In this document: one piece after another, positions 9,942 through 20,003 of the stretch
How the letters are laid out: each line of letters begins with the position of its first letter
How positions within the stretch are numbered: position 1 is the stretch's first letter
Assembly: GCF_023517775.1 (NCBI RefSeq)
Contig: NZ_CP082904.1
Location: forward strand, 1,426,001-1,490,000
Length of the DNA: 64,000 bases
Reading direction: 5' to 3'
Origin: Mixta hanseatica
GTDB taxonomy: Bacteria; Pseudomonadota; Gammaproteobacteria; Enterobacterales; Enterobacteriaceae
Notes under the pieces: model-generated
Databases searched by the model: none
Told to the model about the DNA's origin: nothing
The model's input: only the letters and a program-made list of their open reading frames with translations
Made by a program: the position numbers and the translations under genes

Positions 9942-11083
9942 TGTCCCGCTCCTTCCGATGCTTTACAGACGTAAAAGGTCTCTTTGATGCCGGTTTTGGC
10001 TTCATATTGACTGGCGACCGCGGCTTTAACCGGCTCCACCAGATCAAGCGGCATCAGCGCTACCACGCAGCCGCCGAAGCCGCCGCCGGTCATGCGCACG
10101 CCGCCGCGATCGCCAATCACTTCTTTTACGATCTCGACCAGCTGATCAACCGGCGGTACGGTGATTTCGAAATCATCGCGCATTGAGGCGTGTGATTCCG
10201 CCATCAGCTCGCCCATGCGTTTCAGGTCGCCTTTGCTCAGGGCGTCCGCGGCCTCCAGCGTGCGGGCATTTTCAGTTAAGACGTGGCGCACACGTTTCGC
10301 CACCTGCGGATCCAGCTCATGCTCTACCGCCCGGAACTGGTTGATATCCACATCGCGCAGCGCAGGCTGGCTGAAGAAGCGCGCGCCAGTTTCACACTGC
10401 TCGCGACGCGTATTGTATTCACTGCCGACCAGGTTACGGCGGAAGTTGGTGTTGATAATCACCACCGCGACATCCTCCGGCATCGGCACCGCACGCGTGC
10501 CTAACGTGCGGCAGTCGAGCAGCATGGCGTGATCCTTTTTACCCAGCGCAGAAATCAGCTGATCCATAATGCCGCAGTTGCAGCCGACAAACTGATTTTC
10601 CGCTTCCTGGCCGTTTACCGCGATCTCGGCGCCATCCAGCGGCAGATGATAAAGCTGCTGGAACAGGGTGCCGACCGCGACTTCCAGCGATGCGGAGGAG
10701 CTGAGCCCGGCGCCCTGCGGGACATTACCGCTGATCGCCAGATCCGCGCCGTTAAAGTCGCCGCTGCGCTGCTGTAAATGCTTCACCACGCCGCGCACAT
10801 AGTTCGCCCACATTGGCTCTTTAACGCTCATAATCGGCTCATCCAGCGAGAAGCTATCCTGCTGGTTATCGTAGTCCACCGCGATCACCCGCACCTGGCG
10901 GTCGTCACGTTTGGCGCAGCTAATTACCGTCTGATAATCAATAGCGCAGGGCAGCACAAAGCCGTCGTTGTAATCGGTATGTTCGCCGATGAGGTTTACG
11001 CGGCCCGGCGCCTGAATAGTGTGGGTCGGCTGATAGCCAAACTGTTGCTGAAAAATCTGTTGGGTGGTCTCTTTTAAGCTCAT
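9935..11083 (-). CDS. galK: Galactokinase GalK
   Basis: ATP-dependent phosphorylation of alpha-D-galactose to galactose 1-phosphate. GHMP-kinase family, 382 residues as in E. coli. It shows the galactose signature [15 protein letters not shown] (residues 28-42), the ATP loop [13 protein letters not shown] (around 122), and [13 protein letters not shown] near 340. The start overlaps the galT stop by 4 bases (ATGA), and the 3' end overlaps galM. A tightly coupled operon. Confidence 0.97.
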   Translation of the reverse strand: MSLKETTQQIFQQQFGYQPTHTIQAPGRVNLIGEHTDYNDGFVLPCAIDYQTVISCAKRDDRQVRVIAVDYDNQQDSFSLDEPIMSVKEPMWANYVRGVVKHLQQRSGDFNGADLAISGNVPQGAGLSSSASLEVAVGTLFQQLYHLPLDGAEIAVNGQEAENQFVGCNCGIMDQLISALGKKDHAMLLDCRTLGTRAVPMPEDVAVVIINTNFRRNLVGSEYNTRREQCETGARFFSQPALRDVDINQFRAVEHELDPQVAKRVRHVLTENARTLEAADALSKGDLKRMGELMAESHASMRDDFEITVPPVDQLVEIVKEVIGDRGGVRMTGGGFGGCVVALMPLDLVEPVKAAVASQYEAKTGIKETFYVCKASEGAGQC

Positions 11084-12132
11084 TGTGCCTCTCCCGTCTG
11101 GCGGAAATGGATATCGCTGACAGAACGCAGACGTTCTGCCGCCTGTTCCGCGGTGAGATCGCGCTGGGTTTCTGCCAGCATTTCGTAACCCACCATAAAT
11201 TTGCGTACCGTCGCCGAGCGCAGCAGCGGTGGATAAAAGTGCGCGTGCAGCTGCCAGTGGTCATTCTCTTCGCCGTTAAACGGCGCGCCGTGCCAGCCCA
11301 TGGAGTAGGGGAAGGAGCACTGGAACAGATTATCGTAGCGGCTGGTCAGCTTTTTCAACGCCAGCGCCAGATCGGCGCGCTGCGCTGCGGTCAGATCCAC
11401 CAGGCGTTTGATATGCGTTTTTGGTAGCAGCAGCGTTTCAAATGGCCATGCCGCCCACCAGGGCACTACCGCCAGCCAGTGTTCGGTTTCCACCACCGTG
11501 CGGCTGCCGTCATTCAGCTCACGCGCTACGTAATCCACCAGCATCGGCGAGCCGTGCTGTTGCCAGTAAGCGCGCTGATGTTGATCCTCGCGCTGCACTT
11601 CGTTCGGCAGAAAACTGTTGGCCCAAACCTGACCATGCGGATGCGGGTTGGAGCAGCCCATCGCCGCGCCTTTATTTTCAAATACCTGCACCCAGGGATA
11701 GTGCTGACCCAGTTCGGCGGTCTGCTGCTGCCAGGTGGAAACCACCTCTTCCAGCGCCGTCAGGCTCAGCTCCGGCAGTGTTTTGCTGTGATCGGGCGAA
11801 AAGCAGATCACCCGGCTGGTGCCGCGCGCGCTTTCGCAACGCATTAGCATATCGTCGCTCTGCGGCGCTTCGGGCGTATCCACCATCAGCGCGGCGAAAT
11901 CGTTAGTGAACACATAGGTGCCCGGATAGTCGGGATTTTTATCGCCGGTTACGCGCGTATTACCCGGACAAAGGAAGCAGTCGGGATCGTGTTTTGGCAG
12001 TTGCTGCACGGCCGGCGCCTCTTGCGCGCCCTGCCATGGACGTTTCGCACGATGTGGGGAAACCAGCACCCACTGATCGGTCAGCGGGTTATAACGGCGA
12101 TGAGGATGATCGACCGGATTAAATTTTTCCAT
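11080..12132 (-). CDS. galT: Galactose-1-phosphate uridylyltransferase GalT
   Basis: Transfers UMP from UDP-glucose to galactose 1-phosphate via a uridylyl-histidine. 350 residues (E. coli 348). Zinc ligands CFLCPG around residue 52 and the active-site triad HPHGQ around 165 are present. It is the first gene of this operon. In E. coli galE comes first, but here there is no galE between the promoter and galT, and modF follows on the other side. UDP-galactose epimerase must be encoded elsewhere for the pathway to run. Two GalR-type operators lie upstream. Confidence 0.97.
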   Translation of the reverse strand: MEKFNPVDHPHRRYNPLTDQWVLVSPHRAKRPWQGAQEAPAVQQLPKHDPDCFLCPGNTRVTGDKNPDYPGTYVFTNDFAALMVDTPEAPQSDDMLMRCESARGTSRVICFSPDHSKTLPELSLTALEEVVSTWQQQTAELGQHYPWVQVFENKGAAMGCSNPHPHGQVWANSFLPNEVQREDQHQRAYWQQHGSPMLVDYVARELNDGSRTVVETEHWLAVVPWWAAWPFETLLLPKTHIKRLVDLTAAQRADLALALKKLTSRYDNLFQCSFPYSMGWHGAPFNGEENDHWQLHAHFYPPLLRSATVRKFMVGYEMLAETQRDLTAEQAAERLRSVSDIHFRQTGEAQ

Positions 12133-12220
12133 GTTATGTCCTGATAGCTGACTAAAGCGAAGATCGCAGAATAAAAAATAGCACAGTGTAAAAGTGGAAA
12201 GCGTGATCCAGTCTGGATAA

Positions 12221-12236
12221 ATGGAATCGTTTACAC
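12221..12236. promoter_or_regulatory. GalR/GalS-type operator, promoter-proximal to galT
   Basis: ATGGAATCGTTTACAC. On the galT strand it reads GTGTAAACGATTCCAT, which matches the E. coli external gal operator at 15 of 16 positions as I remember it. It lies about 90 bases before the galT ATG. Confidence 0.8.
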
Positions 12237-12308
12237 AAGATGAAAATTCTTATTTGCCAGTATTAATAGTACCTGCGGTAAAGGACATTTATTTAACAGC
12301 ATGAAATA

Positions 12309-12324
12309 ATGGTAGCGGTTACAC
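12309..12324. promoter_or_regulatory. Second GalR/GalS-type operator upstream of galT
   Basis: ATGGTAGCGGTTACAC, a near match to the E. coli internal gal operator and to the consensus GTGNAANCGNTTNCAC. Centre-to-centre distance to the other operator is 88 bases. In E. coli the distance is about 114, where the two sites loop. The stretch between the operators holds a -10-like TACTAT/TATTAATACT on the minus strand. Confidence 0.75.
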
Positions 12325-12463
12325 GTAATGAGGCTCCAGTGTTTAGCGCATTAAACAGAAAACGATAAAAGTGACATGTTGCCAAAGCGGGGATAGCGAC
12401 AGCGTGATAACGGGGCGGCCCGTAAGGCATGGAGGTCAGGCCCGGTTCGCCCGGGCCGTCACC

Positions 12464-13933
12464 TTAATTTAGCGCGGTAATATCATAGCGGTAGCCATTG
12501 TCCTGCGGGACAAAGCTCAAACGATGAGTAATACACTGCGGCGCATCTTCGGCATGATGCGAAACAAACAGCAGCTGTGTTTCGCCCTCTGCAATCAGCA
12601 CATCGATAAAACGCCGCACCAGCTGACGATTGATCGGATCCAGGCCCTGCAGCGGCTCGTCCAGAATCAACAGCGTGGGATGTTTAACCAGCGCGCGCGC
12701 AATCAGCACCAGCCGCTGTTGTCCCCAGGAGAGACTGTGGAAAGGGGCGTCGCTCTGGGTCGCCATACCCAGCAGCGCCAGCCAGGCATCGGCCAGCTTG
12801 CGTTGCCGGTCGGAAGGCGCCTGATACAAACCGATAGAATCAAAATAGCCGGAAAGGATTACGTTGCGCACGCTAATGGTGACGCGATAATCCTGATGCA
12901 GGCTACTGCTGACATAACCAATATGCTGTTTAATATCCCAGATGGTCTCGCCGCTGCCGCGTCGCCGGCCAAACAGCGTTAAATCATTGCTGTAACCCTG
13001 CGGATGATCGCCGGTCACCAGACTTAACAAGGTTGATTTGCCCGCGCCGTTCGGCCCGATGATTTGCCAGTGCTCGCCGGGTTTAACCTCCCAGTTCAAC
13101 CCATGTAAAACCGGCCGATCGTTATAGCTAACCACGCCGTTTTTCAACAAAATACGCGGCGCGTCGGGCGCCAGCCGCGGCTGTAGGGCCGGATTATCCG
13201 CCTCTGGCACCGCCATGCCCGCCAGCTGTTCGCTGCGCGCCAGCTGCGCCACCAGCGCTTCCGCCAGCACCGTTTCACGTGCGCCGACATGAGTCAGGTT
13301 ACACTCGGCCAGCACGCCGGTGCGCTCGACAAACGCGGGAATGTCGTCAAAGCGATTTAGCACCAGCACCAGGGTGTAACCCTGCTGATGCAGATCTTCC
13401 AGCAGCGTCGCAAGGCTGGCGCGCGAGGCCACATCCAGCCCATCAAACGGCTCGTCCAGCACCAGCAGATCCGGCTGGGCCATTAGCGCCTGACAAAGTA
13501 AGGTTTTGCGCGTTTCGCCGGTAGAAAGGTATTTAAAGCGACGTTCAAGCAGATATTCAATGCCGAACAGCTGCGCCAGCTGGCGGCAGCGCGCTTCATT
13601 TTCCTCCTCATCCTGAATCATCTCCGCCGCCGTGCGGCCCGTATCCTCTTCGCCTTCGCTCAGCAGATCGGTGTTGTTACGCTGCCATTCTTCCTCAACC
13701 AGCTTTTGCAGTTTCTCCAGTGACAGGCGCGTCGGGCGGGCAAAGTCGCTGGCAAAGCTTCCCTCAAGCGGCGGCAGCTCGCCCGTTAAGGCGCGCGCCA
13801 GGGAAGATTTGCCGCTGCCGTTAGCGCCGACAAAAGCCCAGCTTTCTCCGCTGCGCAGCGTTAAATCATTAAGCGTCAATACTCGGGTATCGCTAAGACG
13901 AAACGTGCCTTGCGAGATTTGCAACGTAGCCAT
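12464..13933 (-). CDS. modF: ModF, tandem ABC ATPase of the molybdate locus
   Basis: 489-residue protein of two fused ABC ATPase domains, cytosolic, with no membrane part. First domain: Walker A GANGSGKS (around 36), signature YLSTGETRKT (around 135), Walker B LLVLDEP. Second domain: Walker A GPNGAGKS (around 293), signature SWGQQRLVLIARAL, Walker B LLILDEP. E. coli ModF (490 residues) also follows modE, as here after 76 bases. Its exact role in molybdate metabolism is not established; it was formerly called PhrA. Cotranscribed with modE. Confidence 0.95.
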   Translation of the reverse strand: MATLQISQGTFRLSDTRVLTLNDLTLRSGESWAFVGANGSGKSSLARALTGELPPLEGSFASDFARPTRLSLEKLQKLVEEEWQRNNTDLLSEGEEDTGRTAAEMIQDEEENEARCRQLAQLFGIEYLLERRFKYLSTGETRKTLLCQALMAQPDLLVLDEPFDGLDVASRASLATLLEDLHQQGYTLVLVLNRFDDIPAFVERTGVLAECNLTHVGARETVLAEALVAQLARSEQLAGMAVPEADNPALQPRLAPDAPRILLKNGVVSYNDRPVLHGLNWEVKPGEHWQIIGPNGAGKSTLLSLVTGDHPQGYSNDLTLFGRRRGSGETIWDIKQHIGYVSSSLHQDYRVTISVRNVILSGYFDSIGLYQAPSDRQRKLADAWLALLGMATQSDAPFHSLSWGQQRLVLIARALVKHPTLLILDEPLQGLDPINRQLVRRFIDVLIAEGETQLLFVSHHAEDAPQCITHRLSFVPQDNGYRYDITALN

Positions 13934-14009
13934 TTTCCATTCCGTTTTTTGCAGCGTGAAAGGATTTTTTAATGGCTGACGGAAAGCTTGTCAAACCACC
14001 GCCATCGAT

Positions 14010-14792
14010 TCAGAGCAGCGTCGCGATAATCACCCGATCGGCATTGAAATGTGCTATTACCGCTGCGCCTTGCTGTAGATCTTGCTGCGCGACCTGCGCA
14101 TTGCTGAGCGTGGCGCACAGCGTTTCGCCGCTGGCGAGGCGCATCAGCACTTCGCTCTGCTGTTCGCCGCGCTCAATCGCGCTGATAACGCAGGGCAGCT
14201 GGTTATCCGCCGCGGAAGGCGTGCGGTCGATCTCGATCCATGGCGCCTTGATTAACAGCAGCACCTCTTTGCCGCTGCTAAGCTGCAGGCGATCGGCGCT
14301 CTGGCGGGTCAGGGCGGCTTTCAGATGCGTCTGACCATCGGCCAACCGCACTTCGATATGCTGCTGCACCTGTTCGGCATCACGATTCACCACGGTGCCG
14401 AACAGCTGATTGCGCGCGCTGGTTTGCAATGAGAAACGGGCAATGGCCGCCAGCAGACTATCCAGCGGCAGCTGGTCATCCTGTAACACATCGAAAGCTT
14501 TTTGCTGGATCTGCTCCAGCAGGCGGAACAGCTCGATTAAGCGCTCGCCGTAGCGCGTAAGCTGCGCGCCGCCGCCGCCTTTACCGCCGGTGGCGCGCTC
14601 GACCAGCGTACGCTCCGCCAGCTGATTCATTTCGTTGATCGCATCCCAGGCGCTTTTGTAACTGATGCCCGCCAGTTTGGCGCCCTGGCTAATAGAGCCG
14701 GTGTGTTTAATCTGTTGCAATAACGCAATTCGGCGCGGATCGGCGAACAGCTTTTGCTGTAATCGAATAATCAGAGAAATATCAGCCTGCAT
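14010..14792 (-). CDS. modE: Molybdate-responsive transcriptional regulator ModE
   Basis: Dimeric DNA-binding protein that binds molybdate, then represses modABC and activates molybdoenzyme and moa genes in E. coli. The ATG at 14790-14792 gives MQADISLIIRLQQKLFADPRRIALL, aligned with E. coli ModE. It has a GGGG ribosome site 6-9 bases upstream; a TTG four codons earlier is less likely. N-terminal LysR-like winged helix (about 20-80, with AISYKSAWDAINEMN-like recognition helix) and two C-terminal TOBE/MopI domains (about 125-260). Two matching operators are visible in this window, before modA and before moaA. Confidence 0.95.
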   Translation of the reverse strand: MQADISLIIRLQQKLFADPRRIALLQQIKHTGSISQGAKLAGISYKSAWDAINEMNQLAERTLVERATGGKGGGGAQLTRYGERLIELFRLLEQIQQKAFDVLQDDQLPLDSLLAAIARFSLQTSARNQLFGTVVNRDAEQVQQHIEVRLADGQTHLKAALTRQSADRLQLSSGKEVLLLIKAPWIEIDRTPSAADNQLPCVISAIERGEQQSEVLMRLASGETLCATLSNAQVAQQDLQQGAAVIAHFNADRVIIATLL

Positions 14793-14956
14793 GCTAAACC
14801 CCAAAAAGTGGTAATGAACGGATTGTAAAAGAGCCGGCGGGGGGTGTCACGGCGTTAAGCGGCACAGCTTAAGGAAAGGTAAAGCGCACAAAATAGCAGT
14901 GCGTTTTCCGTCACGCTGGTTAAAATGGGTTTTTTACCCGAATAAACGAGGCAACT

Positions 14957-15112
14957 ATGCTGGAGTTATTAAAAAGCCTTGCTGTCGCCGTAATCATGGT
15001 GCCGATCGTGATGGCGATTATTCTCGGCCTGATTTATGGCCTGGGCGAAGTGTTCAACGTCATTTCAAAGTTCGGTCATCGTAATGACCAGCCGGCAAAG
15101 CATCGCCAGTAA
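14957..15112 (+). CDS. acrZ: AcrZ, small subunit of the AcrAB-TolC multidrug pump
   Basis: 51-residue single-helix inner-membrane protein. It starts [20 protein letters not shown], nearly identical to E. coli AcrZ (YbhT, 49 residues) over the whole helix, including [13 protein letters not shown]; the polar tail ([11 protein letters not shown]) is more variable. AcrZ binds AcrB and changes the range of drugs exported. It occupies the same place as in E. coli, between modE and modA. Ribosome site GAGGC is 7 bases before the ATG. Followed by a strong terminator. Confidence 0.93.
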   Translation: MLELLKSLAVAVIMVPIVMAIILGLIYGLGEVFNVISKFGHRNDQPAKHRQ

Positions 15113-15136
15113 GCTCACCACGTTATCCCTTCTTTT

Positions 15137-15169
15137 AACCGGGCCGACATAATGTCGGCCCGGTTGTTT
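15137..15169 (+). terminator. Intrinsic terminator after acrZ
   Basis: Perfect 12-base stem AACCGGGCCGAC / GTCGGCCCGGTT with a short ATAAT loop, followed by GTTT. It separates acrZ from the modA promoter. Confidence 0.85.
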
Positions 15170-15220
15170 ATCGTTTCGCCGTCCGCCGTTTGATCAAACG
15201 TATGACATTGCTTCCCGTCT

Positions 15221-15244
15221 CGTTATAGTATGCGCTACATAACG
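15221..15244. promoter_or_regulatory. ModE operator in front of modA
   Basis: 24-base site with arms CGTTATAG and ACATAACG around an 8-base centre, the same geometry as the E. coli modA operator. It ends 17 bases before the modA ATG, where bound ModE would block transcription. Confidence 0.85.
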
Positions 15245-15261
15245 TAATCTGGAGAAATGCT

Positions 15262-16038
15262 ATGTCTGCTATGAAATGGAGCCGCTGGTTGGGCGCTGCC
15301 GCCATCAGCCTGAGCGTATCAGCGCACGCCGCTGAGGCGGAAAAGGTCACCGTGTTTGCCGCCGCGTCGTTGACCAATGCGCTGCAGGATATTGTCAGCC
15401 AGTATGAAAAAAACAAGCATGAGATTAAAATCGTCACCTCCTACGCTTCCTCTTCGACGCTGGCGCGCCAGATAGAGCAGGGAGCGCCGGCCGATCTGTT
15501 TATTTCCGCCGATCAGCAGTGGATGGATTATGCGGCACAGAAAAACAGCATCGACGACGATTCGCGCTATACGCTACTGGGCAATGACCTGGTGCTGATC
15601 GCGCCCGCCGACGTGCAGGCGAAAGCGGTTACCATTGATAAAAACACCGACTGGAAAAGCCTGTTAAAAGGGCAGCGTATCGCGACCGGCGATCCGGACC
15701 ATGTTCCGGCCGGTATTTATGCGAAAGAGGCCTTACAAAACTTAGGCGCCTGGGATACGCTGTCGCCGGTGATGGCGCGCGCGAATAATGTACGCGCCGC
15801 GCTGGCGCTGGTGGAGCGTAACGAAACGCCTTACGGAATTGTTTACGGCTCTGATGCGGTGGCCAGCCATAAGGTGACGGTGGTCGGACATTTCCCGGAA
15901 AACAGCCATAAGCCGGTAGAATATCCGATGGCTATCGTAAAAGATCATCGCCATGCGGCCGTCAGCGCTTTTTATGATTACCTTAAAGGGCCTGAGGCGG
16001 CGACGGTATTTAAAAAATATGGATTTACCCCACGCTAA
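15262..16038 (+). CDS. modA: Molybdate-binding periplasmic protein ModA
   Basis: Substrate-binding protein of the molybdate ABC importer. 258 residues with a signal peptide (about 1-24, ending HAAEA) and the family stretch VTVFAAASLTNALQDI at the mature N-terminus, whose serine contributes to oxyanion binding. Later motifs GAPADLFISADQQWMD and GIVYGSDA are typical. The stop TAATG overlaps the modB start. First gene of modABC, behind the ModE operator and with ribosome site GGAG 7 bases before the ATG. Confidence 0.96.
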   Translation: MSAMKWSRWLGAAAISLSVSAHAAEAEKVTVFAAASLTNALQDIVSQYEKNKHEIKIVTSYASSSTLARQIEQGAPADLFISADQQWMDYAAQKNSIDDDSRYTLLGNDLVLIAPADVQAKAVTIDKNTDWKSLLKGQRIATGDPDHVPAGIYAKEALQNLGAWDTLSPVMARANNVRAALALVERNETPYGIVYGSDAVASHKVTVVGHFPENSHKPVEYPMAIVKDHRHAAVSAFYDYLKGPEAATVFKKYGFTPR

Positions 16039-16727
16039 TGATATTGAGTGATGTTGAATGGCAGGCTGTTGAGCTTAGCCTGAAAGTTTCTGCTATTGCG
16101 GTATTGTTCAGTCTGCCTGTTGGCATCTTTCTCGCCTGGGTGCTGGCGCGCTGTGAGTTTCGCGGCAAGGCGCTGCTGGATAGCCTAATCCATCTGCCGC
16201 TGGTGCTGCCGCCGGTGGTGGTGGGCTATCTGCTGCTGCTGTCGCTGGGGCGGCGCGGCTGGCTGGGCACCTGGCTTTATGACTGGTTCGGCATCAGCTT
16301 CGCTTTTAGCTGGCGCGGCGCGGCACTAGCCGCCGCCGTGGTGGCGCTGCCGCTGATGGTGCGCGCCATTCGCCTGGCGCTGGAGGCGGTCGATCCTAAA
16401 CTGGAACAGGCGGCGCGTACGCTGGGTGCCGGACGCTGGCGCGTTTTCTTTACCATTACGCTTCCGCTGACTCTGCCGGGCCTGATCGCCGGCACCGTGC
16501 TGGCCTTTGCCCGTTCGCTTGGCGAGTTTGGCGCGACGATCACCTTTGTATCCAATATTCCGGGCGAAACCCGCACCATTCCGTTGGCGATGTTTACCCT
16601 GCTGGAAACGCCGGGCGCCGAAGCGAATGCCGCCAGGCTCTGCCTGATTGCTATCGCGCTGGCGTTGCTTTCATTACTGCTGTCGGAATGGCTGGCTCGC
16701 TGGGGCCGGAGGCGTTTGGGGGGCTGA
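16038..16727 (+). CDS. modB: Molybdate ABC transporter permease ModB
   Basis: Inner-membrane channel of ModABC. 229 residues as in E. coli, about five membrane helices, with the permease EAA loop [20 protein letters not shown] around residues 134-153 that docks ModC. Start and stop overlap modA (TAATG) and modC (TGATG), which shows tight translational coupling. Confidence 0.96.
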   Translation: MILSDVEWQAVELSLKVSAIAVLFSLPVGIFLAWVLARCEFRGKALLDSLIHLPLVLPPVVVGYLLLLSLGRRGWLGTWLYDWFGISFAFSWRGAALAAAVVALPLMVRAIRLALEAVDPKLEQAARTLGAGRWRVFFTITLPLTLPGLIAGTVLAFARSLGEFGATITFVSNIPGETRTIPLAMFTLLETPGAEANAARLCLIAIALALLSLLLSEWLARWGRRRLGG

Positions 16728-17788
16728 TGCTGGAACTTAACTTCACCTTGCAGCAGGGCGACAGCACGCTGCAGATCGATACGCAGCTGCCTGCTAACGG
16801 CATTACCGCTATCTTCGGCGTCTCAGGCGCCGGGAAAACCTCGTTAATCAACGCCATTGCCGGGCTGGCGGCGCCGCAACAGGGCTATATCCGCCTGAAC
16901 GGACGCACGCTGAGCGATGTGGAGCAGGCGGTCTGGCTGCCGCCGGAGAAACGGCGCGTCGGCTACGTATTCCAGGAAGCGCGCCTGTTTCCGCACTATC
17001 GGGTGCGCGGCAATCTGCGCTACGGCATGGCGAAAAGCCGCCAGCCGCAGTTTGATGCGCTGGTTAATTTATTGGGTATCGGCGAGCTGCTGGATCGTTT
17101 TCCCTGGTCGCTCTCCGGCGGCGAGAAGCAGCGGGTGGCGATTGGTCGCGCGTTGTTGACCGCGCCTGATATTCTGCTGATGGATGAGCCGCTGGCGGCG
17201 CTGGATCTGCTACGCAAGCGCGAGCTGCTGCCCTATTTGCACAAGCTGGCAAAGCAGGTAGATATCCCACTGCTCTATGTGTCGCACAGCCTCGATGAAA
17301 TTCTACAGCTGGCCGATCGGGTGCTGGTGCTTGATAACGGGCAGGTTAAGGCGACCGGCACGCTGGAAGAGGTGTGGAACGGCAGCGCGCTGCGTCCATG
17401 GCTGCCGCGTAGCGAACAGAGCAGCGTGCTGCGCGTACAGGTGCTGGAGCAGCATCCCGATTATGCGATGACCGCGCTGTCGCTTGGCGATCAGCATATC
17501 TGGGTCAGCCGGGTCGAGGCGCCGATTAAAACGCCGTTGCGTATTCGCATTCAGTCGTCGGACGTGTCGCTAACGCTGCAGCCGCCGCTTAACAGCACCA
17601 TCCGCAATATCTTGCCCGCGCAGGTCAGCGAGCTGATTGAGGTCTCGAATCAGCAGATAGAAGTGAAGCTGCGCATCGGCTCCAGCGAACTGTGGGCGCG
17701 CATTACGCCGTGGGCGCGCGATGAACTGGCGATCAAGCCGGGCATGTGGCTCTACGCCCAGATCAAAAGCGTCTCTATCACGCCCTGA
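16727..17788 (+). CDS. modC: Molybdate ABC transporter ATP-binding protein ModC
   Basis: ATPase of the molybdate importer. Start chosen at the ATG overlapping the modB TGA, giving [14 protein letters not shown] as in E. coli; an upstream ATG at 16688 would only add modB-frame sequence. 353 residues. Walker [10 protein letters not shown] (around 33), signature [15 protein letters not shown] (around 130), Walker [14 protein letters not shown]-loop YVSHSLDE, and a C-terminal Mop/TOBE domain (about 290-350) that senses molybdate. A hairpin terminator follows immediately. Confidence 0.96.
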   Translation: MLELNFTLQQGDSTLQIDTQLPANGITAIFGVSGAGKTSLINAIAGLAAPQQGYIRLNGRTLSDVEQAVWLPPEKRRVGYVFQEARLFPHYRVRGNLRYGMAKSRQPQFDALVNLLGIGELLDRFPWSLSGGEKQRVAIGRALLTAPDILLMDEPLAALDLLRKRELLPYLHKLAKQVDIPLLYVSHSLDEILQLADRVLVLDNGQVKATGTLEEVWNGSALRPWLPRSEQSSVLRVQVLEQHPDYAMTALSLGDQHIWVSRVEAPIKTPLRIRIQSSDVSLTLQPPLNSTIRNILPAQVSELIEVSNQQIEVKLRIGSSELWARITPWARDELAIKPGMWLYAQIKSVSITP

Positions 17789-17794
17789 AACCTG

Positions 17795-17822
17795 CGGAGC
17801 CGAAGACGGCTCCGTTGTTTTT
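17795..17822 (+). terminator. Intrinsic terminator after modC
   Basis: Stem CGGAGCC / GGCTCCG with a six-base loop followed by TTGTTTTT, six bases past the modC stop. Confidence 0.85.
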
Positions 17823-17824
17823 CG

Positions 17825-17869
17825 CCGGCCAGATTACGCGGCCAGGCAGCAGGCGCGTAATCTGGCCGG
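17825..17869. repeat. Long perfect inverted repeat between modC and ybhA
   Basis: Arms CCGGCCAGATTACGCG (17825-17840) and its exact reverse complement (17854-17869) enclose a 13-base loop. No T tract follows on either side, so it is not a standard terminator although it lies between two convergent genes and just behind the modC terminator. Confidence 0.8.
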
Positions 17870-17892
17870 TCGCGATCAAAGGTCGGGGGCCG

Positions 17893-18711
17893 TTACAGCA
17901 CTTCGCGACGAATGGTTTCCGCAATTCCCGGCTCCAGATTCGTGCCGATAACTCGTCCGGCGCGCGCCTTGATCGCCTCATCGGCGTTACCCATCGCCAC
18001 GCCCAGCCCAACCGTTTCCAGCATGCTGAGATCGTTATAGTTATCGCCAAACGCCAGCACATCTTTCATCTCCAGCCCCTGTGATGCCACCCACTGCGCC
18101 AGACGCTTGCCTTTGCTGTTACCCGCCTGGGCAATATCCACCTGATCGTGCCACGACCATTCGCACGCCAGCCCCAGCTCCTGCTCTACGATGTCGGCAA
18201 ACTGCTGCAGCGCGCGCGTATCGGGATGGGAGAGGGCGAACTTCCAGATCGCCTGCGCGTCCTGCGCGGCGGCGGCCAGATCCGGCACCTGCAAAAAGAG
18301 CGGGCGCTGATGCGGCGGCAGCGACTCGGCCCACAGCAGGGTGCGCTCGACATGGCCGGTAGGGGTTTGATAGAGCATGGCGTCATCAACGTACAGCAGA
18401 CCGTGAATTGCCTGCTGTTCGAGCATCCCGATCACCTTCAGCGCCTGCAGCGATGCCAGCGGATCGGCAGCTAATACCTTTTTCGCTGCATAATCATACA
18501 AATAGGTGCCATTACAGCAGATTGCAGGTGTATCTAACGCCAGCGCCTGATAAAAAGGATGGATAGCGCAGTGATGGCGTCCGGTGACAATCAGGACTTT
18601 CACCCCGGCCCGTTGGGCTTCGGCAAGGGCGGCCAGTGATTCAGGAAGAATGGTTTTACGCGGCGTCAGCAGCGTACCGTCAAGGTCGAGGGCAATCACG
18701 CGATAGCTCAT
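17893..18711 (-). CDS. ybhA: Pyridoxal phosphate phosphatase YbhA (HAD family, Cof type)
   Basis: HAD-superfamily sugar/cofactor phosphatase; the E. coli enzyme dephosphorylates pyridoxal phosphate and fructose 1,6-bisphosphate. 272 residues as in E. coli. Motif I DLDGTLLTP (residues 9-17), motif II VTGRHH (around 43), motif III lysine in NSKGKRL (around 198), and motif IV AFGDNYNDLSML (around 218). The Cof-type cap carries ALDTPAICCNGTYLYDY. Divergent from pgl, as in E. coli. Confidence 0.95.
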   Translation of the reverse strand: MSYRVIALDLDGTLLTPRKTILPESLAALAEAQRAGVKVLIVTGRHHCAIHPFYQALALDTPAICCNGTYLYDYAAKKVLAADPLASLQALKVIGMLEQQAIHGLLYVDDAMLYQTPTGHVERTLLWAESLPPHQRPLFLQVPDLAAAAQDAQAIWKFALSHPDTRALQQFADIVEQELGLACEWSWHDQVDIAQAGNSKGKRLAQWVASQGLEMKDVLAFGDNYNDLSMLETVGLGVAMGNADEAIKARAGRVIGTNLEPGIAETIRREVL

Positions 18712-18869
18712 AGTTAATTCCGCCAGTCATTATTAGCAAAGCAGCGATGTTACACCCTGTGGCGCTGGTCACCAAACCACAGCGGCATAATCAATCCGTC
18801 GGGCTGGCGTAAAACGCGCTACCCTTTGCCACAGGCCGACAATTACAGGTAATCAGACAAGGAGAATTC

Positions 18870-19865
18870 ATGAAGCAAGTTGTTTATACCGCCAGCCCGG
18901 AAAGCCAACAGATTCACGTCTGGCGTATGAATGAGGAGGGCGCGCTGACGCTGTTGCAAGTGGTGGACGTCGCCGGTCAGGTGCAGCCGATGGTGGTAAA
19001 CCCCACGCAGCCTTTTTTATACGTTGGCGTACGTCCGCAGTTCCGCACCATCGCTTATCGTATCGCTGAAGACGGTACGCTGAGCGAAGCGGGGCAGGCG
19101 CCGCTGCCGGGCAGCCCGACGCACATTTCCACCGATCGTCAGGGTCGATTCCTGTTCTGCGGATCCTATAACGATGCCTGCGTCAGCATTAGTCCGATTG
19201 GTGCCGACGGCGTGCCGCTGGAGCCGAGCCAGGTAATTAATGGGCTGGAAGGCTGCCATTCGGCGAATATCGGCAGCGACAACCAAACGCTGTTTGTGCC
19301 GGCGCTGAAGCAGGATCGCATCTGCCTGTTTGATGTGCATGCCACCGGAAAACTGACGCCGCATCAACAGCCGCAGGTGACTACCGTCGAGGGCGCCGGT
19401 CCGCGTCATATGGTGTTTCATCCGAATCAGCAGTATGCCTACTGTGTAAACGAGCTGAACAGCACCGTGGATGTCTGGCAGCTGCGCAACGCCCATGGCG
19501 AAATGGAGCGCGTCCAGAGCCTGGATATGCAGCCCGCTGACTTTACCGGCACCCGCTGGGCAGCGGATATTCACCTGACGCCGGATGGCCGTCATCTTTA
19601 CGCCTGCGATCGCACCTCCAGCACCCTGACCATTTTCAGCGTCAGCGAAGATGGCGGACTGCTGACGCTGGAAGGGCATCAGGCGACGGAAACCCAGCCG
19701 CGCGGTTTTAACATCGATCGCAGCGGGCAATATCTGGTGGCGGCAGGGCAGAAATCACACCATATCGAGGTTTATCGCATCGGCGGCGAGCAGGGGCTGC
19801 TGACACCGCTGGCGCGCTATGCGGTAGGGCAAGGCCCGATGTGGGTAGTGATCCACGCGCTGTAA
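18870..19865 (+). CDS. pgl: 6-phosphogluconolactonase Pgl
   Basis: Hydrolyses 6-phosphogluconolactone, the second step of the oxidative pentose phosphate pathway. Seven-bladed beta-propeller (YbhE) type, 331 residues as in E. coli, with the opening [18 protein letters not shown] and the conserved [12 protein letters not shown] near residue 170 that carries the active-site region. Ribosome site AAGGAG, 8 bases before the ATG. In E. coli the next genes are ybhD-ybhC; here different genes follow, so pgl marks the left edge of an accessory stretch. Confidence 0.96.
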   Translation: MKQVVYTASPESQQIHVWRMNEEGALTLLQVVDVAGQVQPMVVNPTQPFLYVGVRPQFRTIAYRIAEDGTLSEAGQAPLPGSPTHISTDRQGRFLFCGSYNDACVSISPIGADGVPLEPSQVINGLEGCHSANIGSDNQTLFVPALKQDRICLFDVHATGKLTPHQQPQVTTVEGAGPRHMVFHPNQQYAYCVNELNSTVDVWQLRNAHGEMERVQSLDMQPADFTGTRWAADIHLTPDGRHLYACDRTSSTLTIFSVSEDGGLLTLEGHQATETQPRGFNIDRSGQYLVAAGQKSHHIEVYRIGGEQGLLTPLARYAVGQGPMWVVIHAL

Positions 19866-19873
19866 ACCATGAG

Positions 19874-19901
19874 CCGCATCGCAGTTCCGGCTGCGCTGCG
19901 G
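19874..19901 (+). terminator. Hairpin after pgl, probable terminator
   Basis: 11-base stem CCGCATCGCAG / CTGCGCTGCGG with one mismatch and a TTCCGG loop, followed by the T-rich TCATTTATTTCCC. The T run is broken, so termination strength is uncertain. Confidence 0.55.
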
Positions 19902-20003
19902 TCATTTATTTCCCTTCAGATCAAACTATTGCGCTTTCAGCGTTGTTTTTCTTCTCCCGGCGCGTTGTGTTAGCAAGGGGAATCAAACAACAAGGAAGCC
20001 ACT

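Noticed and set aside
19866..20003. PhoB box before the acid phosphatase gene
   Set aside because: One GCGGTCAT-like heptamer near 19896 but no second one 11 bases away.
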